Notes: generated by a model not told the origin, from the sequence alone. Positions 26,351 through 35,337 are shown, numbered from the stretch's first letter. The stretch is 64,000 bases of DNA from CAZTQN01 sp964615765 (GCA_964615765.1 CAZTQN010000009.1:1-64000); one strand, 5' to 3'. Program-made: numbers and translations.

Positions 26351-26656
26351 TCACGCGGCGGGCTCGCCCGACAGCTCCGTGGGCGTAAAGACATACACCG
26401 AAGCGATGAACAACTGCCGGTCCTTGGGCAGCGTTTCGTCAATGATCCGCCAAACAATATCCTGACGCTCAGAATGCCTCAGTTTCTGCATTCCGACGGC
26501 CACCACGGTGATGCGGTGCAGCTTCGTCCCCGTGATGGGTTCGACGGTCACCTGGGCGTTGGCGATGCCGATGCGATCAAGCTCGCTGGTGATGGCGTCT
26601 CGCACGCGGAGCATGAACGCGGGGAACTTGAACTTGCGTTTGCTCACGTCAGCCAC
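26351..26656 (-). CDS. small protein, partner of the HEPN gene, function unknown
   Basis: 101 residues. GTG 26656 has an excellent GAGGAGGTCG site placed inside the end of the HEPN gene; the two frames overlap by 13 bp. The order helix-strand-strand-helix-strand (DAITSELDRIGI, RITVVAVG, RQDIVWRIIDETL, IASVYVFTPTEL) is reminiscent of the BolA fold, including the closing FTPTE where BolA has LTPEE, but this is weak. Being the overlapping neighbour of a HEPN gene, it could be the antitoxin or regulator (inference). Confidence 0.6.
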   Translation of the reverse strand: MADVSKRKFKFPAFMLRVRDAITSELDRIGIANAQVTVEPITGTKLHRITVVAVGMQKLRHSERQDIVWRIIDETLPKDRQLFIASVYVFTPTELSGEPAA

Positions 26657-27135
26657 GGGGCGACCTCCTCGACACGAGTAACAATATCCAACGCCTCCTC
26701 CCGCGTGAACGGCTCCGTCGAGTATCGGATGTCCACGGTCCATCGTGCGGCCACGACGGAAAGTGACCGGATCAACCGGTCTCCGCCTCTTGGATCTGCA
26801 GCCCGGAGCCTGGGCGCAACGGAAGGAAGGACGCGATCAACCATCGCCGGCAAGTTGTGGCTGACGAAGACGAGCCGGTACACAAGCGCGTCATCGCCCA
26901 CGAGTCGCGTGGGCTGAGCGGTGGCAAGTACCGGGCGCGTATCCAAGAGCTTTGCCTTCAGCAGGCAGTCCAAGGCGAGTCCGGCCAAGTAGACGGACCC
27001 GGTGTATCGCTTTCCCGGCGCATTGAGCAAGGCCAGCGCATCCGTCAATCGCTCCCGCCCCGCGAGGCGGACAAGGTGGGCTCGCCGATGATGCTTGGCG
27101 GGCCGACCTCGCACCCCCGCGGCCCGCCGGCTCAC
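26644..27135 (-). CDS. HEPN-domain protein, possible RNase toxin
   Basis: 163 residues from GTG 27135, whose last two bases are part of the prfB stop (GTGA). From about residue 25 it reads as a HEPN helical bundle: RYTGSVYLAGLALDCLLKA at 43-61, then R87-x5-H93 in RLVFVSHNLPAM, which fits the RX4-6H site of HEPN ribonucleases, and a closing RYSTEPFTREEA...WL region. HEPN proteins are often toxins that cut RNA or nucleotide-modification targets; a small overlapping gene follows. No MNT nucleotidyltransferase is present. Confidence 0.68.
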   Translation of the reverse strand: MSRRAAGVRGRPAKHHRRAHLVRLAGRERLTDALALLNAPGKRYTGSVYLAGLALDCLLKAKLLDTRPVLATAQPTRLVGDDALVYRLVFVSHNLPAMVDRVLPSVAPRLRAADPRGGDRLIRSLSVVAARWTVDIRYSTEPFTREEALDIVTRVEEVAPWLT

Positions 27136-28275
27136 GCGTCCACCCCGGTCTTCTCTTTCCGCCGGCGCTTCAGTTCCGCGTCGATAAACGGCTGGATCTC
27201 GCCGCGCAGCACGCGCTCGTAATCGCTCGACTCGTGCCCCGTCCGGTGGTCCTTCACGCGGTTGTCGTAGAACACGTACGAGCGGATCTGCGTCCCCCAC
27301 CCGCGCTCCACCGCCCCGCCCGTCGCCGCGCTCAGTTCCTTCTCCCGCTTTTCTTCCTCGATCTGCTCCAGCTTGGCCATCAGCACGGCGAGGGCCTGCT
27401 TCTTGTTCTGCGGCTGGTCGCGGTACGTGCTCGCCGTCACCTGAATCCCCGTCGGGATGTGCGTGATGCGGATCGCCGAGGCGACCTTGTTGACGTTCTG
27501 CCCGCCCGGGCCCGACGCCCGCACGAACGCGACCACTTCGATGTCCTTCTCCGGGATCGTCAGCGCCGTCTCTTCAAACTCGGGAATGACGTCGACGGTC
27601 GCGAAGCTCGTCTGCCGCTTGCCTTCGGCATTGAACGGCGAGACGCGGGCCAGCCGGTGCGTGCCGCGTTCGCAGTTCAGATACCCGAACGCGAACGAGC
27701 CCTTCACGTGCAGCGTCACGCTGTCGACGCCCACCATCGTCCCGAAGGTCTTCTCGACCTCCTCGATCGCGAAGCCCATCTTCTCGCAGTAGTAGATGTA
27801 CATGCGCAGCAGCATGTCGGCCCAGTCGTTGGCCTCGGTGCCGCCCGCGCCGGCGGAGATGGTCAGGAAGCAGTGCCGGTGGTCGTGTTTGCCCGACAGC
27901 AGCGACTGCAGCTCGATCTTGTCCATCGCCCCCGCGACGCCCTCGTCCGGGTCGCCGTACAGCGCGTACAGCTGCTCGTCCGCCTCTTTCAGCAGGTCCT
28001 GGTCCCCCACTTCCTTCGCCATCTCGTACGCCGTCTTGGCGTCCGCGAACGCGGCGACCGCCGCCTTCAGCGGGTCGAACTGCGTCTTCAGCAGCTTCAG
28101 TTCCTGCACGACCTTCTGGGCCTGCGTCTGGTTGTTCCAGAAGTCGGCCCCTTCCATGCGGGCCTCGAGCGCGGCGATGTCGCGCAGCTTCTGATCGTAG
28201 TTAAAGAGAGTCGCGGATCGTCAAAATCCGCGCCTCGAGGTCGGCGATAATGGGTGCGTGCGCGTCAAAGTGCAT
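27132..28275 (-). CDS. prfB: peptide chain release factor 2, with programmed +1 frameshift
   Basis: A 24-codon leader frame starts at ATG 28275 and ends CTT TAA; shifting +1 there joins it to the main frame reading FNYDQKLRDIAALEARM and onward to 27132. The main frame has the RF2 features: SAGAGGTEANDWADMLLRMY, SPFNAEGKRQTSFA, the peptidyl-tRNA hydrolysis motif ASGPGGQNVNK and the C-terminal RTGHESSDYERVLRG. RF2 ends translation at UGA and UAA. Without the leader the ATG at 28157 would give a protein lacking about 40 N-terminal residues. The downstream HEPN gene overlaps by 4 bases. Confidence 0.93.
28201..28206 (-). other. prfB: programmed frameshift site CTT TAA in prfB
   Basis: The slippery CTT is directly before an in-frame TAA and is followed by C. 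In most bacteria the stop here is TGA, read only by RF2. No AGGGGG-like Shine-Dalgarno stimulator is seen in the preceding 15 bases (ATCCGCGACTCT). Confidence 0.75.
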
Positions 28276-28407
28276 GGCCGGTCCGATCCTTTCCGCCCCT
28301 CCCACTGCCCCGCCCCAGCCCCCGCACCCCGCACGGTTTGCAAAAACCTGCGCGGCCGGGGGGCGAGTCTAGCAACAGCCGCGGCGGGTGCGTCGGTATC
28401 GTGTAGG

Positions 28408-28782
28408 GTGATCCGCCCGACCACCCTGGCCGCCACGATCCAGCCGGACGCGCCGGCGAAGCCCATCACCCCGGGCCAACGCCGCGCCGTCGGCGAGTTC
28501 GCCCTGCTGACCATGCTGGGTGTGGTGGCCATTCTCCTCGTCGTCGCGACCGCGTGGACGCTGCTCTCGCGCCACCGCCGCCGCCTGCAGGAGAGCGTCC
28601 GCCGCTCGAACACTCGGGGCAAAGCCAAGCCGGTGGACGCCTGGACCGAGGCCGGCCGCCGCGTCGAGCCCGACCCGGACGACCTCCCGCCCTGGAACGC
28701 CGACGACGACACCGTGGATCTCGACCCGCCCCCCCATCCCCCGTCCGACGAACCGCCGCGCAACCCGCGGCGTCCGAAGTGA
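28408..28782 (+). CDS. small single-pass membrane protein, function unknown
   Basis: 124 residues from GTG 28408. One helix at about 31-50 (FALLTMLGVVAILLVVATAW), followed by a basic stretch RHRRRLQESVRR and an acidic, Pro-rich C-terminus (DPDDLPPWNADDDTVDLDPP). The open frame continues upstream to 28258, but those codons are atypical. It is divergent from prfB and ends where the SDR gene begins (a GTGA at 28779-28782), so it may be co-expressed with that enzyme. Confidence 0.65.
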   Translation: MIRPTTLAATIQPDAPAKPITPGQRRAVGEFALLTMLGVVAILLVVATAWTLLSRHRRRLQESVRRSNTRGKAKPVDAWTEAGRRVEPDPDDLPPWNADDDTVDLDPPPHPPSDEPPRNPRRPK

Positions 28783-28787
28783 GCGAC

Positions 28788-29558
28788 ATGCCGACACCCC
28801 AACCGTCCGGACAACGCCCGGTGGCCATGATCACCGGGGCGGCCCGCCGCGTCGGGCTGGCGTGCGCCCACGCCCTGGCCCGGGCCGGGCACGATCTCGT
28901 GCTGACCTACCACACCAGCGTTGCCGACGCCGAGGCCGCCCGGGCCGAACTTGCCGCCGCAAGTGCCGCGGTCCGCCTCGAGCGGCTGGACCTGAACGAC
29001 CTGGACGCCACCGACGCCGCCGCCCGACGCCTGGCCGCCGACCTGCCCCGCCTCGACGTCCTGGTCCACAACGCCTCCAGTTACGACCAGACGCCGCTGG
29101 AAACGCTCACCCCGGACGATCTGCTCCGGGCCTACCGGGTCAACGCCGCGGCCCCTCTCCTGCTCTCCCGCGGCTTGAGCCCCCTGCTCCGCGACCGCCG
29201 CGGCAGCATCGTCGCGCTGGCGGACATTCACGCCCTCGGCGAGCACGGCCTCCCGCGGCGGGAAAACTACGCCGCGTACGCAATGTCCAAGTCAGCCCTG
29301 GTCGAAATGGTGCGAACCCTGGCTCGGGAACTCGCGCCACACGTTCGGGTGAACGCGGTCGCCTTCGGCGTCGCGGCGTGGCCCGAAGCGGGCGGGGAGT
29401 CAGCACCGGAGTTGCAGGAGCGGTACCTGCGATCGGTGCCGATGGCCCGGGCCGGGACGCCGACGGAAGCGGCCGAGGTGGTGCGCTTTCTTGCGGCGGA
29501 GGCCGGTTACGTGACCGGGCAGATCCTGCGCATGGACGGCGGGCGGAGCCTGGTGTGA
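28788..29558 (+). CDS. SDR oxidoreductase, pteridine-reductase/FabG-like
   Basis: 256 residues. Cofactor site TGAARRVG at 16-23 with the Arg pair usual in pteridine reductases and FolM, HNASSY where others have NNAG, and Tyr164/Lys168 in YAMSKSAL. It ends GYVTGQILRMDGGRSL, typical of FabG-like SDRs. Likely NADPH-dependent reduction of a pterin or ketone; the substrate is uncertain. ATG 28788 is used; a GTG at 28779, overlapping the stop of the previous gene, would add three residues. Confidence 0.85.
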   Translation: MPTPQPSGQRPVAMITGAARRVGLACAHALARAGHDLVLTYHTSVADAEAARAELAAASAAVRLERLDLNDLDATDAAARRLAADLPRLDVLVHNASSYDQTPLETLTPDDLLRAYRVNAAAPLLLSRGLSPLLRDRRGSIVALADIHALGEHGLPRRENYAAYAMSKSALVEMVRTLARELAPHVRVNAVAFGVAAWPEAGGESAPELQERYLRSVPMARAGTPTEAAEVVRFLAAEAGYVTGQILRMDGGRSLV

Positions 29559-29635
29559 AAGTCGGGGGTCTGTGGGCCCGATAAACTGCGTCGCGATCGC
29601 GGCATGCTGCCGCTGTCCGGCCGAGGGCTCCTGGC

Positions 29636-31063
29636 ATGCGTCATTTCGATCTGGTGGTCATCGGCTCGGGTCCGGGCGGGCAGAAGGCGGCCATCCAGGC
29701 GGCCAAACTGGGCAAGAAGGTCTGTGTTGTCGAGAAGATGCAGGTCGTCGGCGGGGTCGCCATCAACACCGGCACCATCCCGTCCAAGGCGCTCCGCGAG
29801 GCTGTGCTGAACGTCGTCGGGGCTCGGCGGCAGAACTTCACCGCCTTCAAGTCGATGACGCGCGAGGCGCAGTTGTCGCAGTTGATCGAGTCCTGCAATC
29901 GCGTCATCCAGGCCGAGATCGGCGTGGTCCGTGAGCACTTTGCCTCCAACGGCATCGAGCTCATCCACGGCGTGGCCTCGTTCGCGAGCCCCGACACCAT
30001 CGTTGTCGAGGGCGAGCACGCCGTCGAAACCGTCGGCGCGGACTATGTCGTGGTCGCCGTCGGCACCAACCCGGCCCGCCCGCACACGGTCCCGTTCGAC
30101 AAGGACATGATCATCACGTCCGACGAACTCATGTCGCTGCCGTATCTGCCTTCGACGATGGTCATCGTCGGCGGCGGGGTGATCGGGACCGAGTACGCGT
30201 CCATGCTAGCGAACCTCGGCGTCCGCGTGACGCTGATCGAAGGGCGCCCACGCATCCTCGAGTTCCTCGACGCCGAGATCGGCGAGGCGCTGCAGTATCA
30301 CCTGCGCCAGATGGGCGTGACGCTGCGCATGGGCGAGAAGGTGGTGACGATCAAGCGTCTGCCGGCCCCGCCCAACAGCAAGCCGGCGGGCGCGGGCGAG
30401 GGGTCCTCGGATATCGCCGAGGCGGTGCTCGAGTCGGGCAAGACGATCCGGGCCGACTGCCTGATGTACTGCGTCGGGCGTCAGGGCGCGACGGATCGGC
30501 TGAGCCTGAAAGCCGCGGGCCTGAGCGCCGACGATCGCGGGCGGATCACGGTGAGCGAGAAGTACCAGACCGCGGTGCCGCACATCCACGCCGTGGGCGA
30601 TGTGATCGGGTTCCCGGCGCTCGCGAGCACGTCCATGGAACAGGGTCGCGTCGCGGCCCTGCGGATGTTCGGGCAGCCCTGCGAGACCTTGCCGGAACTG
30701 TTCCCGTACGGGATTTACGCGATTCCCGAGATCTCGACGGTGGGCTGGACGGAAGAGCGCTTGACCAAGGAAGGCGTGCCGTACGAGGCGGGCATCGCGC
30801 AGTATCGCGAGACGGCCCGCGGGCAACTGCTGGGCGACGAGCTGGGCATGCTGAAGATCCTGGTGCACCAGGAGTCGGGCGTGCTGCTGGGCGTGCACAT
30901 CATCGGGACCAGCGCGACGGAACTGATCCACATCGGGCAGGCCGTGATGGCCTTCAAGGGCACGGTGGACTACTTCATCAACGCGGTGTTCAACTATCCG
31001 ACGCTGGCGGAGTGCTACAAGGTGGCGGCGTTCAACGCGCGGAACAAGCTGCGGATCGGTTGA
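29636..31063 (+). CDS. sthA: soluble pyridine nucleotide transhydrogenase
   Basis: 475 residues. Flavoprotein of the disulphide-reductase family: FAD site VIGSGPGGQKAAIQAAKLG at 8-26, NAD(P) site VIVGGGVIGTEYAS, and AVGDVIGFPALASTSMEQG. Where lipoamide dehydrogenases have the redox CxxxxC, this protein has GGVAINTGTIPSKALRE with no cysteine pair, the mark of the Si-specific transhydrogenase SthA/UdhA. It equilibrates NADPH and NADH. A 500-bp spacer to flagellin follows. Confidence 0.93.
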   Translation: MRHFDLVVIGSGPGGQKAAIQAAKLGKKVCVVEKMQVVGGVAINTGTIPSKALREAVLNVVGARRQNFTAFKSMTREAQLSQLIESCNRVIQAEIGVVREHFASNGIELIHGVASFASPDTIVVEGEHAVETVGADYVVVAVGTNPARPHTVPFDKDMIITSDELMSLPYLPSTMVIVGGGVIGTEYASMLANLGVRVTLIEGRPRILEFLDAEIGEALQYHLRQMGVTLRMGEKVVTIKRLPAPPNSKPAGAGEGSSDIAEAVLESGKTIRADCLMYCVGRQGATDRLSLKAAGLSADDRGRITVSEKYQTAVPHIHAVGDVIGFPALASTSMEQGRVAALRMFGQPCETLPELFPYGIYAIPEISTVGWTEERLTKEGVPYEAGIAQYRETARGQLLGDELGMLKILVHQESGVLLGVHIIGTSATELIHIGQAVMAFKGTVDYFINAVFNYPTLAECYKVAAFNARNKLRIG

Positions 31064-31561
31064 TGGGGGTGAGGGGGTGACGCGGTGATGGGGTGATGGG
31101 GTGATGGGGTGATGGGGTGATGGTGGGTGGTGCGGGTTGTGGGGCGTGTGGGTGGTGACTTGAGCGTGTGACGGATTTCTTTTGACGGGCGTGGGGCCCG
31201 GTGGTGGCGGTGCGCGCGGGGTTATTGGTGCGCGTGGTGCGGGCGTGGGCGTTATCGGGCGGGGTGCAGCAAATCCCGCGGCGGTGGGAGCCGTCATAAA
31301 CGGACTTTCTGGGGCGCGGAAACGCGCGACTGCTTATTTGGCGTGAGTGGGTCACCGATGCCTGAACGGTCGGAGTCGCGCTCCCCGGCGGGCGTGCACG
31401 ACGACGCAAGCCCGGTACGGATGCCGGGCAGGCGCACCCCGCGTCGGTCGCGACGGTGATGCCTGAGATGGTCCGCCACGTGAGCGTGGCCGGCGCCCCA
31501 CGACAAGGGGCCAGGCGTCTCCGCATCGCACGGACGCCGGGAAAGTGCACGGAGGGCTTCC
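31064..31561. other. 498-bp spacer between sthA and flagellin
   Basis: Holds the GTGATGGG octamer repeat near its start and must contain the flagellin promoter and leader. No convincing gene is seen on either strand. No clean sigma-28 (TAAA...GCCGATAA) or sigma-54 element could be found; GCCGTCATAA at 31290 is a poor -10 match only. Confidence 0.6.
31086..31125. repeat. octanucleotide tandem repeat (TGATGGGG)
   Basis: About five 8-bp units follow the sthA stop codon. With a unit not divisible by three it could not be inside a conserved frame. Confidence 0.85.
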
Positions 31562-33064
31562 ATGAGTCGTATCAATACCAACGTTCAGTCTCTGATTGGC
31601 CAGCGCGTGCTCGGGCAGAACAACCTGGGCTTGAACAACTCGCTGGAACGGTTGAGCACGGGTCTGCGGATCAACCGCGGGAAGGATGACCCGGCCGGCC
31701 TGATCGCGTCGGAGAACCTCCGTGCCGAGAAGTCGGCGCTCAACGCCGCCATCGGCAACGCCGAGCGTGCCGACCAGGTCGCCAACATCGCTGAAGGCGG
31801 TCTGGGTGAAGTCAGCTCGCTGCTGACGGAACTCCAGGGCCTGGTGACCAACACCGCCAACAGCGCCGGCCTGAGCGATTCGGAAAAGCGAGCGAACCAG
31901 CTGCAGATCGACTCGATCCTGCAGACCATCGACCGCATCTCGTCCAGCACGTCGTTCCAGGGCAAGAAGCTCCTGAACGGCAGCCTGGACTACACCGTCA
32001 CCGGCGTGGCGACCAGCGTCACGGACTTCCGCGTCAACGGCGCCAAGCTCAACCAGGGCTCCAGCCTCGCCGTCCAGGCCATCGTGACCCAGTCGGCCCA
32101 GCAGGCCGGTCTGTTCCTCTCCACCGGCGGCGCCATCGACATCACCGCGGGCGGCTCTGCGTTCACGGTCGAAGTCGCCGGCTCGCTCGGCACCCGCCAG
32201 TTGCAGTTCGCCTCGGGCACCACGCTGGCCAGCGTGCGTGACTCGATCAACTCCTTCAAGGACGTCACCGGCGTGTCGGCGACCCTCTCGGGCACCGGCA
32301 TCAAGCTCGGCTCCACCTCCTTCGGCTCGGCCGAGTTCGTCTCGGTCCGCACCGTCGGCTCCACCAACATCGCCGGCGGCGGGATCTACCAGCTCAACTC
32401 CACCAACTTCGGCGCCGCCAACACCGGCTCGGCGACCGCGTTCACGGCGGCGACCAACGGCGTCCGTGACACGGGCCAGGACCTCGGCGCCACCATCAAC
32501 GGTGTCCAGGCGACGGCCGTCGGCAAGACCGCCCGCGTCAACACCGACTTCCTCGACGTCGAGATCACCCTCACCACGGCGGCTTCGCAGTCCCGTGCGG
32601 CGGTGAACGCCTTCACGATCTCCGGCGGCGGGGCCGACTTCCAGCTCGCCAGCCGCGTCGACATCGCGGGCAAGGTCGCCCTGGGCATCCGTGAAGTCTC
32701 GACCCGCAAGCTGGGCAACTCCGGCGTGGGCACCCTGGCCGACCTGGCCAGCGGGAACTCGAAGAACGTCGTGACGGGCAACCTGACCGACGCTCAGAAG
32801 GTCGTCGAGACCGCCATCGAACAGGTCTCCTCGCTCCGCGGGCGCATCGGTGCGTTCCAGAAGAACACCGTCGGTGCGACGATCCGCAACCTGGGTGTGT
32901 CGCTCGAGAACACCTCGGCGGCCGAAAGCTCCATCCGCGACGCCGACTTCGCCAAGGAAACCGCGGCCCTGACCCGGTCGCAGATCCTGGTGCAGTCCTC
33001 GACGCAGGTTCTGTCGCTGGCGAACCAGTCGCCGCAGGCCGCCCTGTCGCTGCTCCGGGGTTAA
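31562..33064 (+). CDS. fliC: flagellin
   Basis: 500 residues. The N-terminal D0/D1 helices read MSRINTNVQSLIGQRVL, SLERLSTGLRINRGKDDPAG and IQTIDRISSSTSFQGKKLLNG; the C-terminal D0/D1 part ends SQILVQSSTQVLSLANQSPQ then ALSLLRG. The central 300 residues are Ser/Thr/Ala-rich and variable, forming the exposed D2/D3 part. Many copies polymerise into the filament. GGAGGG lies a few bases before the ATG and a strong terminator follows the stop, so it is a single-gene transcript. The next gene is an FkbM methyltransferase that could modify it or its glycans (inference). Confidence 0.95.
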   Translation: MSRINTNVQSLIGQRVLGQNNLGLNNSLERLSTGLRINRGKDDPAGLIASENLRAEKSALNAAIGNAERADQVANIAEGGLGEVSSLLTELQGLVTNTANSAGLSDSEKRANQLQIDSILQTIDRISSSTSFQGKKLLNGSLDYTVTGVATSVTDFRVNGAKLNQGSSLAVQAIVTQSAQQAGLFLSTGGAIDITAGGSAFTVEVAGSLGTRQLQFASGTTLASVRDSINSFKDVTGVSATLSGTGIKLGSTSFGSAEFVSVRTVGSTNIAGGGIYQLNSTNFGAANTGSATAFTAATNGVRDTGQDLGATINGVQATAVGKTARVNTDFLDVEITLTTAASQSRAAVNAFTISGGGADFQLASRVDIAGKVALGIREVSTRKLGNSGVGTLADLASGNSKNVVTGNLTDAQKVVETAIEQVSSLRGRIGAFQKNTVGATIRNLGVSLENTSAAESSIRDADFAKETAALTRSQILVQSSTQVLSLANQSPQAALSLLRG

Positions 33065-33110
33065 TCCCCGGGTAGCGGGCTGACAAGCCCGACCCTCTCC
33101 TGATCCGACG

Positions 33111-33144
33111 CCCCGGAGGTTCACGCCTCCGGGGCTTTGTTTTT
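33111..33144 (+). terminator. rho-independent terminator of flagellin
   Basis: A 9-bp stem CCCCGGAGG / CCTCCGGGG with loop TTCACG is followed by CTTTGTTTTT, 47 bases after the flagellin stop. A clear intrinsic terminator. Confidence 0.92.
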
Positions 33145-33213
33145 GGCCCGCGCGGCCCGTGGTGCGCACGCGCGGGATTGACCCGCGGGGCCTGTCCGCC
33201 CGATAAATACGCC

Positions 33214-34266
33214 ATGGATCGCACCGATCTGGCTTCGCCGCGACCGACGTTCTTCCACGCCGCCCCGTTCGCGACGGAAGACCGTGCGTTCTTGTCGCGC
33301 CTCAAGGCGGCGGGGTTCTCGCCGCGGACGATCTTCGATGTTGGCGCGGCGGGCGGGTCGTGGACGTCGCTGGTCGCGTCGGTCTTTCCAGGCGCGCGGT
33401 ACGAACTCTTCGAGCCGCTCGCGGGTCGATTCCCCGAGTATGACCGCACGCTCGAACCGCTGCTGCGCCGGCTGCCTTCAGCGCGCGTGCACCCGGTCGC
33501 ACTGTCGGATCGCAACGCGCGGCAGTGGTTCTGGGTGGGCGAGACCGGGCTGGGGTCCAGTCTGCTCAACGCCGGGCCCGGGCAGCCGGGGTGTGTCGAG
33601 GTCGACGGGCGGCGGCTGGACGACTACGCGCGCGAGCGCGGGCTTGAACAGCCGCAGGTTGTGAAGGCCGACGTGCAGGCCGCGGAGATGCTGCTGATCC
33701 GCGGCGGGTCGAGCGTGATCGCGGGCGCCGACGTGCTGATGCTCGAAACGCACCTGGAACCGACGTACGGCGACGGCACGCCGCTGCTGACGGATCTCGT
33801 GCGCGAACTGGCCCCGATGGGCTTCCGGCTGATCGAGACCGGCGGGGTGTGGCGCCCGGAACACCGTGGGATCGTGTCGATCGACGGGTTTTTCGTGCAC
33901 GACCGGCTGATCGCGCAGTTGCCCGGCGACGAGCGGGCACCGTCGCGCCGGATCGCCGACGCGCTCAGCGCCGCGCGCGAGCGCGGGCGGACGCGGGCCG
34001 CGCTGTACGGGGCGGGTCAGCACACGCGCGGCGTGGAGCGCGACCTGGACACGATGCCGCTGCCGGTGGTCGCCGTCATCGATGATGATCCGGGCGCGCA
34101 GCGGGGGCAGGTCCGCGGGCGCCCGGTGGTGCCGCGATCGCGCGTGCCGGAGATGGGCGTTGATATCGTCGTGCTGTCGTCCGACGTGCACGAGGACGCG
34201 CTGTGGCGTGCCAGCGCGGACCTGCGGGCACGCGGCGTCGAGGTCGTGCGGCTGTACGGGGAGTAG
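33214..34266 (+). CDS. FkbM-family methyltransferase with C-terminal Rossmann-like domain
   Basis: 350 residues. FkbM core about 35-235: IFDVGAAGGSWT (motif I), YELFEPLA, HPVALSDRNA, GLGSSLLN and VKADVQAAEMLLIRGG; the family methylates hydroxyl groups on sugars or lipids. A second module from about 262 (TRAALYGAGQHTRGVERDLD, VVAVIDDDP) resembles the sugar-methyltransferase C-terminal domain that binds a nucleotide-like ligand. Start ATG 33214. It is next to the flagellin gene and 4 bp before a Xer-type recombinase gene, so it may methylate a flagellar or surface glycan. Confidence 0.82.
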   Translation: MDRTDLASPRPTFFHAAPFATEDRAFLSRLKAAGFSPRTIFDVGAAGGSWTSLVASVFPGARYELFEPLAGRFPEYDRTLEPLLRRLPSARVHPVALSDRNARQWFWVGETGLGSSLLNAGPGQPGCVEVDGRRLDDYARERGLEQPQVVKADVQAAEMLLIRGGSSVIAGADVLMLETHLEPTYGDGTPLLTDLVRELAPMGFRLIETGGVWRPEHRGIVSIDGFFVHDRLIAQLPGDERAPSRRIADALSAARERGRTRAALYGAGQHTRGVERDLDTMPLPVVAVIDDDPGAQRGQVRGRPVVPRSRVPEMGVDIVVLSSDVHEDALWRASADLRARGVEVVRLYGE

Positions 34267-34269
34267 TAC

Positions 34270-35316
34270 GTGGGGGGCAAACGCACAACGTCGACGCGGG
34301 GCAAGACGAGCGCGAAGACGCCCGGCGACGAGGGCATCGCCGCCGCGCTGCAGCACGAGCGCACGCGGTTCGAGGCGTTTCTGCGCGTGGAATGCGGGCT
34401 CGCCGTCAACTCGCTCAAGGCGTACGACCGCGACCTGCGCGATCTGATGATCGACCTGACGGCTCGCGGCCGGACGGACGTCGCCAGCGTGACCTCGCGC
34501 GATCTGTACGAGCACCTGGCCCGGCTCAAGAGCGAGCGCGGCATGTCGGGCACGAGCGTGACGCGCCACCTGGCGACCATCAAGGTGTTCTTCCGCTGGC
34601 TCGCCGGCGCCGGCACGATCCCCGAGAGCCCCGCCGACGCGCTGGAAAGACCGCACCGCTGGCGAAAACTCCCCGGCGTGCTCAGCCCAAAGCAGATGCG
34701 GGCGTTGATGGAAGCGCCGGCCGCGGGGGCCGCGCTGCCCGCGGCGGGCGCGATCGAGCCCAAAGACTCGATGCACGGCGCCGACGCGGACACGGCGGAA
34801 CTGCTGCGCCTGCGCGATCGCGCCATGCTGGAACTGATGTACGCCTGCGGTCTGCGGGCCAGCGAGGTCGCCGGCCTGCGCGTGCAGGATCTGCACCCGA
34901 CGCTGAAGATCGTGATGGTCACGGGCAAGGGGAACAAGCAGCGCCTGGTGCCCATCGGCGAGCCGGCCCAGGCCGCGGTGCGGGCGTATCTCGATCGCGC
35001 CCGCCCGGGGCTGATCGGCGTGGGCAAGCCGGACCGGAGCGGGGGGCGGCTCTTGCTATCGCGCAGCGGGCGGGCGCTGGAGCGGGTGGCGGTGTGGCAA
35101 CTGGTGAAGAAGAACGCGGCCGCCGCGGGGCTGGGCCGCGTGCACCCGCACATGCTCCGCCACTCGTTCGCGACGCACCTGCTCAGCGGCGGGGCGGACC
35201 TGCGCGTTGTGCAGGAACTGCTCGGGCACGCCGACATCGGCACCACGCAGGTGTACACGCACGTGGATTCCTCGCGTCTGCGCGAGATCACGCGCCGGTT
35301 CCACCCGCGGGGCTAG
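34270..35316 (+). CDS. xerD: tyrosine recombinase of the XerC/XerD type
   Basis: 348 residues from GTG 34270. N-terminal SAM-like core-binding domain (about 25-125), then the catalytic domain with R196 (ACGLRASE), K220, H294/R297 (HMLRHSFATH), H320 (LGHADIGTTQ) and nucleophile Y329. XerC/D resolve chromosome dimers at dif with FtsK. Compared with E. coli XerD it carries an Ala/Pro-rich insert at about 150-175 and a basic N-terminal arm. C or D cannot be told apart from one protein. It begins 4 bp after the FkbM gene. Confidence 0.88.
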   Translation: MGGKRTTSTRGKTSAKTPGDEGIAAALQHERTRFEAFLRVECGLAVNSLKAYDRDLRDLMIDLTARGRTDVASVTSRDLYEHLARLKSERGMSGTSVTRHLATIKVFFRWLAGAGTIPESPADALERPHRWRKLPGVLSPKQMRALMEAPAAGAALPAAGAIEPKDSMHGADADTAELLRLRDRAMLELMYACGLRASEVAGLRVQDLHPTLKIVMVTGKGNKQRLVPIGEPAQAAVRAYLDRARPGLIGVGKPDRSGGRLLLSRSGRALERVAVWQLVKKNAAAAGLGRVHPHMLRHSFATHLLSGGADLRVVQELLGHADIGTTQVYTHVDSSRLREITRRFHPRG

Positions 35317-35337
35317 CCGGGCGAATACCGTTGGGCC

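Noticed and set aside
26351..26656. True BolA for the small protein beside HEPN
   Set aside because: Only the order of secondary structures and FTPTE agree; the conserved BolA His and overall identity cannot be shown by eye.
34270..35316. Integrase marking a mobile island
   Set aside because: The recombinase has housekeeping Xer form, and the flanks show no attachment repeats or phage genes; composition is ordinary.
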